Source of the DNA: Galerina marginata
Taxonomy: Eukaryota > Basidiomycota > Agaricomycetes > Agaricales > Galerinaceae
DNA: 64,000 bases
Reading direction: 5' to 3'
Assembly: GCA_023014335.1 (NCBI GenBank)
Contig: JAECYW010000005.1
Coordinates: 1,302,001 to 1,366,000 of the forward strand
The position numbers and the translations under genes were made by a program. Each line of letters begins with the position of its first letter. The first letter of the stretch is position 1. Under the pieces are notes generated by a model. It was not told where the DNA came from. It was given only the letters and a program-made list of their open reading frames with translations, and made no database searches. Below are positions 21,501 through 31,826 of this stretch, in pieces.

Positions 21501-22318
21501 GCTCGTCAAGAGGCGCTGCGGCGGCGAGAGGGCTGGCAGAAGACGCGGACGTGGACGTGGACACGGATACGACGCTCGCGTCGTCGACGGAGGACGATGA
21601 TGGCGAGAAAGGCAAACACGGCATCGTGCGCGCGCTCGGGGTCGCAGCGGCCGTCGCTGCTGCCACCTCCGTTCCTGGATCCGGAGCCAACGCCGACCTC
21701 AACGCGTCCGCTGCGAAATCCCTAGCTACGCCCGAGCCGTCCGTATACGCCCTATCCTCCTCCGTCAACTCTCTCGACACAGACGGGTCCGGGTCCGGGT
21801 CGTCCTCCCTGTCCCCTGGCTCCTCGCCGCTCAAAGGCAAGGGGGGCATATCCGCTCTCGCCTCTGGTGCTGGTGCATTCCACCCCAAACAACAACAACG
21901 CTCGGACACGACCGACACAGACGATACGGCAAGTCCCCTGTCTTTCTTCGCTTTCTCGCGGGGCGTGTTGCTGATGCTTTTCTGGTCGGTGCTGTCTTTC
22001 CTCTTCCTGCTGTGCTCGGGTGTGGCTTGGCTCTGTTTTGTGGGTTCGCGGGGGTTGCTTGCGTTTGGTGTGGGTTTGGCGCGGTGGATCTCTTCGTTTT
22101 CGGATTCGGATTGGTATCGGGATTCAAATTTAAATCGGAAATGGAACTGGAATTGGGATTGGGATTGGCGAAAACAGCACCCTTCGCCATCGACGTCGAC
22201 CTCGCCCCCGCCGCCGCACGCGGTGCCGACTGTGCATATCAACATGCAGACCGCGGTGGGCGTCGTGCTGCTCAGCGTCGCTGCTGCTGCGGTGTTTTGG
22301 AAGGTCAAGCCAGAGTAG
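18527..22318 (+). CDS. FHA-domain, coiled-coil, tail-anchored protein (SLMAP / Far9-Far10 type, STRIPAK subunit)
   Basis: Four exons (18527-18811, 18865-18975, 19041-19586, 19646-22318) encode 1204 residues. An FHA domain, which binds phosphothreonine, lies at about 40-150: KIGRQTSSKT (the Gly-Arg), SRQHAEVW (Ser-x-x-His) and DVKSSNGTFING (Asn-Gly) are all kept. Then come Gln- and Gly-rich linkers, a helix (LSFDVILSRLQGEVQK), a second helix, acidic repeats and a long coiled coil at about 650-860. A strongly hydrophobic block lies near 1080-1130, and a final helix, VGVVLLSVAAAAVFW, stops five residues from the end: a tail anchor. FHA plus coiled coil plus tail anchor defines animal SLMAP, yeast Far9/Far10 and Sordaria PRO45, which hold the STRIPAK phosphatase complex at the nuclear envelope, ER or mitochondria and control fusion and fruiting in fungi. 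An in-frame ATG at 18401 could add 42 residues. Family assignment rests on architecture and motifs. Confidence 0.85.
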
Positions 22319-23366
22319 TCTGGGTGTCGCGAAGGAAAAGTATCAAAAAAAATGGGACGGGATGGGATGGGATTATTGTCAACTTTTTTTCTTTCTTTGT
22401 TGTGTTATGATAAACAAGTGTTTGGGGCTGCGCCGCGCTCTGTTAGACGAACGTCTCGTAAATGCAAACTTAAAGTTGTGTTTATCAGTGAGGACTCTTT
22501 ATCCAGGACTGATGACTCTAAAACTCTAAATTAAAAAGGTAGGAATACATTCGTACTATGTCGATTGTTTGAGTCGTTTGGAGTCAAGATCGGAAGAAGA
22601 CGAATACTGTGATGGACGTAGAACGCAGAAGAAAGCAAGAAAGGGTGGAGGCATGGAGAGCAGTGAAGACGGCAATGGTTAAGAGGATGTAAGGCTCGAA
22701 GGAGAAAAATTCGTGAATGTGCTGGAAGGCTGTGGTCGAAGCGGGGCGCGGCATATCGGAAAGAGACGGCAAGTGGGGCTCAAGCAGGGGCTCGGCACTT
22801 GCAAAACCACGGCCTGTGATCCGTGCTTATGTGAAACGTTCTCATCCGCAGAATTTGGCGGATGGGAAAAGGAATGTTCGGTGACGTTCTTCTCGCCATA
22901 AGATTATATTCTTCTTATTATAGTATATCACGTTTTTACTCTCTTTTTGTTACCTATAATTTGCCGTATGTTACTTGCTCCCATTCGCATCAATGCATGC
23001 TTGAGTATCCCAAAGCGCAGAGTCGCGCCTACCCATCAGAGGTGAAAACTGGAAGCAGTGGACTGACTAAGTAGAAGACTCCTGCGTTAGGTCGTACTCC
23101 TTGATAATGTTTCACAAACAAGCAATCTGCAAGGGCCGGAGCTAGACATGTGGCCAGAACAGCACTAGCGGGTAAGGTGGTGGTGGTGGGGTGGTCAACG
23201 AATCTGCCATGTCAATGTGATAGGAGAGAACATATATATCAACTTCTAAAGAAAAAAGGTAATCTACAACGCGGATCTACAAGAGATACTGCTAGACTAC
23301 TGAGCTGCATCCTGCTACTGCTGTACCTTTTCAATACTATCCATGGGAGACGTGAACTCAGGTTGT
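22319..23366. other. Convergent intergenic region, about 1 kb
   Basis: It lies between the stop of the FHA gene and the last possible stop of the minus-strand HNH-like gene. I see no gene. The part next to 22318 should be the FHA gene's 3' UTR. Confidence 0.5.
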
Positions 23367-23459
23367 TTATCTTTTGCCAATGTCAGAGATGAGATGACGT
23401 TGGGAAGGCCGAAAAAACATACTTTGTCCACCTGAGTGAATTGACAAGCCAAGCTCAGG

Positions 23460-23575
23460 GAGGGGGCCATTGTCGTTATCATTGTCGTCGTCATTGTCAT
23501 CGTAGTAGCCGTCGTCGTCGTAGTAGTAGTCATCGTCGGCGTCGTCGTCTTCTGCATCCTCGTTGTCGACATCGT
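23460..23575. repeat. Imperfect GTC/GTA trinucleotide tract
   Basis: An imperfect run of GTC, GTA and ATC units. Read on the minus strand in one frame it codes for an Asp/Tyr/Asn-rich stretch (EDDDADDDYYYDDD); in another it codes for Thr and Met. It may be the acidic C-terminus of the adjacent HNH-like gene, but no splice that I tried joins it cleanly. Confidence 0.7.
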
Positions 23576-23593
23576 AATCAAGATGGTCAGGCA

Positions 23594-24882
23594 TTAGCTG
23601 TCCGTGAAACAAAGAGGTAGAAATAGGAATGGCCTACCACACCCTGACATCAGGTAAAGGCTATATTCTATAACTTCATCGTGTGATGCGTCAGGACCGG
23701 GTGGCTGTACCACAGTTCCCATCCTCGATCTCTTGACGTTATCCCCAGCGTTCCTGGTCCTAAATTTATCAACAGTTTCCTCCATGTCGACATCACCTTT
23801 TGCCTTTGTGGAATAGGCGATTCGAGTTCGTCTACGCCTCTGCTCGAGAACGTCAACTAGGGGCTGGAAGTAGATTTTGTTCACCAATTCCGTGGTTAAG
23901 TCGATGAGTTCGGTGTAATCGGCGCAGAGTGGATGCAGTCGCCTATTGAAGCGGCGAAAAGCAATCTCTGCGTTGAGGACAACCAGGAATGGGTTGAGCG
24001 CGTCTTCTGGCAGACGAGCTCTGTTACTGGCGAAGGCGGGAAGCCGCGGGCTACTGTTGTCGGGGCCTTCCCTGAGCGCCCCGTCAGGACTGACAACGTA
24101 CATCTTCCCAGACAAATCGGCCCCAAGCTCGGTAAAAACTGTGAGCGCACTTCCTTTCTTCTGCAGAAAATGGTGAGGATGCAGCAGGACGAGTTCGTAC
24201 ATCGCATCCATATGATCGAACTAGAAAGAGATTAGTACCGGCTACGAGGATAAGACCTTACACTCACTTCGAAACGTCTGGTATAATCGCCGTCCCTGGC
24301 TTGCCATTCCTCGTTCTCCTTTTCTACCAAGGATATCAGGGATAGGAGTGTCTCCTTTGAGCATGTGACGGCGAAAAACCCAAGTTTGGCGAGCGTGTAG
24401 TGTAGATTACGGTCCACTAGCCAATAATCAGTCGCTTGCAAAACAAATCGAGACACAGCTGACTAACAAGGAGCAATATTGGGAGGTGCCTCAAGCGAGA
24501 AGCCTCGGCGAACAATATGTAAGTCAATGAGCAAGTTTTCCTGAATCGAGGAATGTTTCAGGTTCAAAGAAGACTGGAAATGAATTTTCTTTAGGCGTAC
24601 CACTTCATATTTCAACCTGGCATTCTTCCGCACGACGTTTACCCAATGGGCCCTCTCAAGGTGGTATCCAGGCTGTTTAGTGATAAAGCACCCTTCGGCT
24701 CGGCTTATCTTCCTGCGTTCTTTTGCAGCCCTCGCGCTGGTAGAGCTGGAAACGGACGCGACCGACTCAAGTTCGCTGTCAGAATATTCGCGCTCCAGAG
24801 GTTCTAAAGAAAGGTCGGGAATGCCAACAATTTTGACATATTTGAATGTAGTAGAAATCTTGCCGTTACGAGTAGTGGCCAT
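23594..24882 (-). CDS. HNH endonuclease-like protein, fungal type
   Basis: Three exons are clear: 24882-24468, 24416-24268, and one from 24220 that stays open to a stop at 23594, giving 396 residues. Motifs fit the HNH fold used by a protein family expanded in mushrooms: CFITKQPGYHLERAHWVN (Cys65 and the Ala-His pair), then across intron 1 NIAPLDRNLHYTLAKLGFFAV, with the Asn and the His expected in the second half of the site, then a Phe/Val strand (GKMYVVSP). A Glu-rich helix and a basic C-terminal region (RRRRTR) follow. The nuclease role is inferred; many fungal members are uncharacterised and some may be inactive. The C-terminus is unsure: the donor at 23642 and the acceptor near 23600 leave the acidic downstream frame (to 23367) out of phase. 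The gene shares a 249-bp upstream region with the MYND gene. Confidence 0.75.
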
Positions 24883-25131
24883 GATGGATGGAGAATGTCA
24901 ACGCGCGCGAAATAGGCGACAATCTGACATTGCCGTCTATTTTTCACTGTTTGCCACCAATTCTCGATGGGTACACAGTCCGCCAGACCTCTTTTCTTGC
25001 CTCGTTCATCGTTATTTTGATCCTACAAGCTTAAGGTTTAATGGAAACCCGCGGTCGCCTACTGCTAGGCGCGGACACGTTCCTGCCTCCTGGCCACGCA
25101 TTTCTACTCCCCCATTTTTCGTACTCGTGAT
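24883..25131. promoter_or_regulatory. Shared divergent promoter region, HNH-like and MYND-DUF4470 genes
   Basis: Two start codons face away from each other across 249 bases, so both promoters must lie here. I see no obvious TATA box placed for either gene. Confidence 0.6.
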
Positions 25132-27618
25132 ATGGGTCCCCCACCAGAATTCATTGCAAGGTTGCAAGCTCTCGCTCATGAGCTGGACGGTTTGCAAAAT
25201 CGCGAGGCAAAAGAGAAAGCCTTCATATCGTGTTTACGAGAGTTAACAGATGTGGAAAATCACGATAAGACAGCGAATGGAAAAACTATCTGGTTGTTGC
25301 CGGATGGTGGTGTTTTCGGCAATGACAAACCTGAAGACTTTGGGGAAAGCCCATCGTCCGACCTGGTCAAGAAGCATGGCCTTGAAGACGTTTATTTTCG
25401 TTGGGCGATGGGTTATGCTCGTGCCTGGGCTGACCAGCCGCTGGAAAGACTCCCTTGCGCAAATGCCGACCCCGTAAAGAATTGGAGATGCCAAGAGGAT
25501 GGAAAGTCCTCATGTGGCGAGTGTAAACTGGTTTCTTACTGCTCAAAAGTTGGCTCATGATATCTTATGGCTCTTTTGCCCTTTTTCTGATCTCTATCGA
25601 CCTTAGGAGTGTCAACGTGCCCACTGGAAAAGTCACAAACAGGGTAGGCTCACCTGTTGACTGGACATTCTTTCTGTCTTCTTATTCGCTCTCCATAAAG
25701 ATTGTAAGGACCCGATCCGCTCGCCGGAATGGCAGCCTGCATGGGTTCGAGAAATGCGACAACCGTCATTCTCCCAAGAGTCCTCTGGATGGGTGATACC
25801 ACAAAATGAAAAGCAATTTGCTTTGGGATTGCACATGTAAGCTCTTTCTTGAAAGTAATCTGGAAATATTCCGATTTCTCCCACAGATGGGGAAACATCC
25901 CAGCTGTTGATACTCTCAATCTGTCGAAGAACGAGGGCCAGTCTGCGGCCAAATCAGATCTTGCTCTTGCATACAAACGTAAATCTAAGGCCAGTGTGCG
26001 ATTATTTAGCATCTGGGGATCTTCGAAACGTTGTAAGAACCGTAAACGAGCTCCCATCCGATTACTCGGGCGAACTGACCATTCTGCTTAACGATCGTGA
26101 ACCTACGATCGTCCTCCGGAATATGTTAATCCTTGGGATATTGGGTACAATCGAAGACATTCCTCAGGCTGCAGATATTGCGATTCATTTTTGGGGATCT
26201 GCCTTCATTCAAGCGCCTCACCAGGCTGTGCTTCACAACACCATGTTGCAGCTCGCCGAGACCCTGGATGGAAGCAACAAGTTCTCTTTGAAGCTTGGTG
26301 AAAATTCGGTTATGACTGGCGTAATCTCAGAAGATACGAGACACTTATTTGCGGCAATGGCGCAAGTTGAAATGCAACTTGGTGACGCTAATAGCGAAAT
26401 CCGGCGTGTCAGGTACCACCTTTTGCAATGCACGTTACGTAGCCAATACTCATATCATTCAAGGTTTGAACCAACGCGACAAGACAGACATCACCGAAAC
26501 TACTGTCGCCTCAGCCCATCTCATCGTCTGGCATCGTTAGAGTACCGCCGCTTTGGTATCCTTCTTCCATTTGGCGCTGCAAACAACAATTTCAATACGC
26601 CAAATAAGTTCCTTTTTTCTCCTTCGGGGCGATGGCTCGAAGATGACTTAGCGTCGCCTCTTGACTCGTGGAAGTGAGCAATCATCATGAATCATCTTGA
26701 AATCTTCGATTTATCTCTTTTTCCCCCGCAGTATTGAGGATGTTATAGCAACTGGGAAAGCTCATGGAGCGCAGCCTGCCGATCTTTATGGCTGCTTATA
26801 CTTTTATCTTTCTGAGCAACTTCGTTCCTTTTCTGAACGTATCAAGAAATTTCGGATTTCATTCCGGATGTTCACCCAGGATGCACGAGAACTGGCGAAG
26901 ACCCTCCAGTCCGGCACTTATGAAGCTCATGGCCTGCCCAAGAATATAGTCTTTGATCGAATTGATGTTTCCAATACCATCGACAACGAGTACGTGGGCA
27001 TATCCAATAGCCTGATTGATTGGACGCCGTTTTTGAGCAAGACCAACCGATGCGCTACCATTGTCGGGTTTTCCATGAACTGGGTCCCGAAACAGCATAA
27101 TAGTCAACCGGGTCCTGCTGCAATGAAAAGGCTTACGGAGACGTTAATGAAAATGGGAAAAGTGCGTACTTATATGTCCCTGTGAAGTTTCTTGCTCATC
27201 TTCCACCATTACAGATCGGCCCAAAGTCGGCGCTGATTATTCCGGCGCTGTTCAAGTACTTCACAGCCATCTACGATAATTCTGCTGCATTTGATGAGTA
27301 CCTGAAGAAGCAACACACTGAGGAGGCCGCTCGCAAAGCCGGCGTCAAGCTCAAGTCAAAGCACACAATTGTCCCTCATGTATGTTTTGCTTTGCCTTTT
27401 TCTCGAGCCTTTCTTTGCTGAATTTTATTTGGCAGAGGATTGGTGCGCCGATTGATGGGGCCCCCAGCGACCTGCCTCAATTTTCTACCGAGGACAGTTG
27501 GTATTGGAACGTGAGTGTCTGAGCTCTATACCCCATTCAGTGATTCATCCTGTCCTTCAAGGTTCAAGTCGGTAGTGCCTTGCTTTCTGAGCGCTTCATC
27601 GAGTTTTCTCGTGTCTGA
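25132..27618 (+). CDS. MYND zinc finger and DUF4470 protein, with a suspected frame break
   Basis: Clear exons: 25132-25548, 25607-25643, 25701-25836, 25887-25978, one from 26010, one ending 26673, 26732-27161, 27215-27379, 27436-27510 and 27562-27618. Residues 110-160 form a MYND zinc finger (WRCQEDGKSSCGECK, YCSKECQRAHWKSHK, DC), a protein-interaction module. The next 100 residues (WGNIPAVDTLNL, DLRNVVRTVNELP, LNDREPTIVLRNM) match the DUF4470 pattern often linked to MYND in fungi. A long C-terminal part of unknown role follows (YRRFGILLPFG, DLYGCLYFYLSEQL). The weak spot is 26400-26545. The most protein-like frame there (NTHIIQGLNQRDKTD through VASAHLIVWHR) meets a stop at 26540, while the following text is in another frame. 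Either an intron is misread or one small indel breaks the gene. An alternative splice (donor 26412, acceptor 26464) keeps an open frame but reads as unlikely protein. Confidence 0.75.
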
Positions 27619-28038
27619 AACAAAATTTGTGAAGGGGCCTCTCGATATTTATGTAGTTCACGACTTATCCCAGAATCGGAGCAATAATTCACTTGATACA
27701 CATACTCAGTATTTCCTTGGACCACACAGTTACTACCGTTTTAGGCCAGATTTTCCAAAAGCAGCAAGGCAGTCGCTTAATTATTTAAAGCGTTGCTAAG
27801 ACCCTCCAAAACCGCAGGCAAAGAACAAGCCAACAGACCCCACTTCAAGTCTAGCATTTTACGAAGCCCGCCACTTCTTTGGAGTTTGACCACGTCAACC
27901 ATGCATGATCAATAGAAGCTCACTCAATTGCAATTTACATATTAGTAACCGGTAGGACTACCAAAGATTTTCAGAAACACTTATAATATCCTTGTGATGC
28001 CAAAGGTATGACTAGGATACACCAAATGTCGCTCGCTT
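27619..28038. other. Convergent 3' intergenic region
   Basis: About 420 bases between the MYND gene stop and the stop of the first alpha-galactosidase. No gene seen. Confidence 0.5.
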
Positions 28039-30512
28039 TCATCCGCCAACGTGGGTGCCGTTCTTGTCAGTGCATTGCCACCAGACACTGCAAGCTGGGA
28101 ACAACCCCCCGGGCTCATCTCCAGAATCTTTCAACAACAGGGCGACGACGCCATGCGGCGGCACGTTCTTAGCAGTGAAAGTTCGGATTGCGGTGCCGTT
28201 GTCGGTGTGGGCCCACAAGTCCTATAGGATAGATACTCGCTCAAACCCGTCAAGACAAGAACAACGAGAAATGTGCGCACCCTAACCGAGTATGTACGGC
28301 CTGCTCGGATGAATGGCGATTCGGTGAGATTGAAGGACAATGTCGATGGTTGGTTCAAGGTGTTCAACTGAGCAAATTGTCAGCGCTCAAGTAGGTAGAA
28401 GCGACTTCCAACAACTCACAAGCATGAACACCGTTCCATGTTGAGTCGGTCCGCTCCAGTATTGAGCAGGATGTGTGCTATTGCTCGTCCAATCTGGCTG
28501 TAGCAACGGCATCGAGTTATATAGGTAGGTACAGCCCGCATAGTTCAAGAACCCACGTTGATTCCCCATCGGAAAGGTGAGATGCTCTTGCCAACGACCG
28601 GGTCTTGGTTGATGGCCAAAATTTCTTTGTTGGCGAAAATGTTGAGAATATCCGAGGTAATGGCAGAAAGCTAAACGGTGTTTTAAGAGCCCGACAAGCC
28701 ATCTTAAACCCTGACTCACGTTAGTTCCGATCTGCATTGGCATGTCAGTGGTCGCCAAAAAGTGGAAAAGGATTTCAACTCACAATAAGGGGCGATTTCA
28801 TCAATGCCCAGGCTGTGAAATGCGCTTTGGCTTCGTCTATGGTAAGACCTCCGTTGCCACTGTTAGGGAAAAAAGGAAATTAGTATCATTTTTTGGATCA
28901 CAAATCCCCTTACATTTGTAGCTGAAGTGTTGCGTTCATCAGTGTCAACCCTTAGATACAATGCATTAATGGCGTACCATGTCGAGGTCATTCCGGCCGC
29001 CGAAGTCAGTTGCCTGAGTAATGAAAGAGTTACTATTTGGAAAATGAGTGCGTAGTCAGAGTGTATTCGTCGTAAAGTCACTGACAAGTTGATGATGGCA
29101 GCGAGAGAATCCCATTGCGGAGAGATATCTCCAGTGGTCTGTTCAGAGATGGACGTCAAGAAGTTTGATCAAATGCCCAACTGGGCTTACCCTCCAACTG
29201 TGACCCATTGCAGCACCCCAGCTATATTACATTAAGATAAGATCAGTAGACTCAGACTGTTCGAAAAATCTTCCTACAGCCAAACTTGACTCTGCGGACT
29301 CATTGAGAAAAAAAGAGGCGATTAAAACAACCAACACCCACCCATCCCCATTCACATAGGGAGAACACGATAGATTTATTGAATGTCTTGCCGACTTCAA
29401 CGAGGGCATCAGACATTCGTTGGTACCCTGAATCGTAGTTGGTAAGTTTGAAATGGTTGAGAAGAAGGGGAGAAGGACATACTTCCAACGGTGCCTTCAC
29501 GGGTGATGCTATCGTAAGGAACTTGGAACGAGGCGTGAGCATAGCCGGTTTTCAAAGGAGTCAAGATAATTCCTTACTTGCGCAGTTATCATATCTAGTG
29601 ATGTAAAAAGCTCGTAAGTCGGTACAGAAAAAAATCACAGCCTAGAGCTTACTTCAGGTAGTCGAAGCCCCACTTCGCAAAGGTCGTCGCATCACGAACC
29701 TCGTTTTGGTAAGAGCCCGGAAATCCTCCACAGGTAAACCAACCGGAATCCGAGTACTGCCGGAATTGTAAAGAAATATGTTAGGCAACTTTTGATGTGA
29801 AATTCGAAATCGGGCCCACAATTCCGGTTTTGCTGTAGAAGAAAAGTCTCTTTAGTTCAGGAGTATGAATGTGGAATGGTAACTAACAATCCAAGAGCAT
29901 GGATTTGTTTGTTAAGATTGACCATGCCGTTCTTGAACCGGACTTGATCTGGATTGTCGCAGTTCCGTGAGAGGGTGTAGTCATGGCTAACAAAATAATA
30001 GAAAATAACCTTCTAGAATATCCCCGCTTGCCGTTCGGTTCCTTTCGGCGTAGCAGTCATCGATGTTGACGTAGTTGTAGCCGGCTGCCTGTGATTTTGC
30101 GTATGAGTAACAGTCGAGGTCTCCTTTGCGAGGAAAAAAATGTTTCACTTGAAGTCCCAAGGATTTCAACTGCTTTGCTATCGTTACCAGGAGGTCTTCA
30201 TCATAGTTACACTGTTCGATCATTATCAGAGAGGGGGAATAAATAGGAAGTGCTAAGCAGGACATACCTGGAACGCGTTGTAAGCTAATTGACGGACGGC
30301 ACATTAGCATCGAAGCCAGAAATCGTTAACCAGATGCTAACCATTGTATCCCAAGACTGTTCGCCCGTATAATTAGAGATATTTCAACGAGTAAGGGGTT
30401 ATTATACCCACTTGGCAAGCGCGCAACGCCATTGTCCAAAGCTTGAACTTGGTTATCTGCATTGAAAACAAGGAGGCCGAGTGTTGCCAGACACAGAGAG
30501 AGGGAGAACATT
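28039..30512 (-). CDS. Secreted alpha-galactosidase, GH27 (copy 1)
   Basis: A gene of many short exons on the minus strand. The first exon encodes [16 protein letters not shown], a cleavable signal peptide, then LDNGVARLP. After a splice ILGYN starts the catalytic barrel. Galactose-binding VNIDDCYAE, the substrate-loop [16 protein letters not shown], the nucleophile Asp in GFDYLK-YDNCA (split by an intron) and the acid/base region [12 protein letters not shown] are all present. The C-terminal beta domain runs from HPAQYWSG through [14 protein letters not shown] to the end. The enzyme removes terminal alpha-1,6-galactose from melibiose, raffinose-family sugars and galactomannan, and should be secreted for plant biomass use. 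The usual WNAY after GYN is changed to AYNAF. Copy 2 lies just upstream in the same orientation, and the last 340 bases are nearly the same as in copy 2. About 430 residues are expected; I did not fix every intron. Confidence 0.88.
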
Positions 30513-31826
30513 TTTTCCGACGAGATTGGAAACCATTGGAAGACACCTATATAGGTAAGCCTAGCTCGCGGTTTCCCAAAAGTTTACTTTTAATAAAGGC
30601 GCATGACCACAGAATCGGTGTTCTAGAGAACTCGCTGCGAAGCTCATGGGCCCTCATGATATCTTCGATGTTCGGTAATATTTTCCGAACAAATTCCGAT
30701 GGAAACACTTGGTTCCATTCGACTTCGAACAGGCTGTACCGGGACACAGAGCGTGAACAGAGACATAGATATGAACGAATAGAAGAGCGGGTAGGAAGAG
30801 AAGAGTCTCGTGCAATACGCCACAGCATCGTATGAAAAGGAAAGTTCAATGGTAAAATTTAGGTCCAGACAGGTTACAACGACAGAGGAAGGTTTAGCGT
30901 CAACGCCTAACGAGCAGAGAGAAACAGTTGGAAGATGTTGGAAATGTTGGAAATGGCAAGCATGAAACAGACTGCATAGTACCCAATGCTCTGCCTTCGT
31001 AGATTAGATCAAATATTGGGTGAAAATAGTGCTTGGTCCCGTTCTTGCTCGGGCCAGACATGGTTTGGAGAAGCAAGGAAGGACTGATGTTGATTGAATT
31101 TGGTGCGACAGACTAAGGAGTGTGGCGCAATCACGTGGATATGTTGGCCACTGCCGGCGGCGGCATAGCTGAGAGTCCGCCAGATCAGAGATCTCCACCT
31201 TTTCGCTGTCATAGTGGTCCAGTGGAAGCAAAAGAAGACTGCCGCTTCGATGAACTTTTCGCAGAATAATGACCACCACTTTCCGACATATGTCCGTCTG
31301 GATGTTTTTCTCTGCCCTACGGCAGCCGATTGCACCTCGAAGCTCAAGCAGAAAGTCCCTCACAGTGTTTTTTCCATCCGTTCTCTACTAAGTACACCGT
31401 TTCCTTCTCCGAGGTAAGAAAAAACTTAGGAGTTAACATGCTTCATACCGAATCGGTCAGCTCAACTTTCAGCTGGCAATATAATTAATTCAGGGACTGG
31501 TGGTGGTCATTTGGAAGAGGAGTTAATACTTCCAATACTTTTGCACTAACAAAGGGAGGGGCCAATAGGGCCTTGCCGTGAACGTTGTCAAGTTAATAAG
31601 ATTATTCTGGTATCCATACACCGGCGGCAAGACAGATCCTTCAACGTGTTGCCGGTGCGTGAGTTCATAATTTCTTTGAGGACTGAACATGTTCTAACGC
31701 CATCGAGAAAACATTGTTTCCAATTTCAGGTATAAATTTTAGCGAAGAGCGCGATGATTACAGATTTTCAGAAACCCGTTTATTCTTGAAACCCTATCAG
31801 TGGAATCCTCAGGTCTTGATATCTTT
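30513..31826. other. Intergenic region between alpha-galactosidase copies 1 and 2
   Basis: It holds the promoter of copy 1. The block at about 30590-30730 resembles the region upstream of copy 2 (see the finding on shared promoter sequence). I see no gene in the rest; frames near 31010-31360 show no family features. Confidence 0.55.
30590..30730 (-). promoter_or_regulatory. Conserved upstream block of alpha-galactosidase copy 1
   Basis: About 80-220 bases before the start codon, this block aligns with 34370-34510 before copy 2. Shared words include GCTCATGG followed by CCTCATGATAT, then TATTTTCCGA versus TATTTCCCGA, AATTCCG versus AATTTCCG and ACTTGGT. Conservation in noncoding DNA may reflect shared control by carbon source or only recent duplication. 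Confidence 0.45.

Noticed and set aside
21082..22308. Long 408-codon minus-strand frame opposite the FHA gene
   Set aside because: It is an antisense shadow of GC-rich, codon-biased coding sequence; it has no family motif and the sense frame is clearly the gene.
23315..23581. Thr/Met-rich frame across the trinucleotide tract as a separate gene
   Set aside because: It only reads the simple repeat in one of its frames and has no folded-looking region.
31009..31363. Two 110-120 codon minus-strand frames between the alpha-galactosidases
   Set aside because: They overlap each other in different frames and resemble no family; likely chance.
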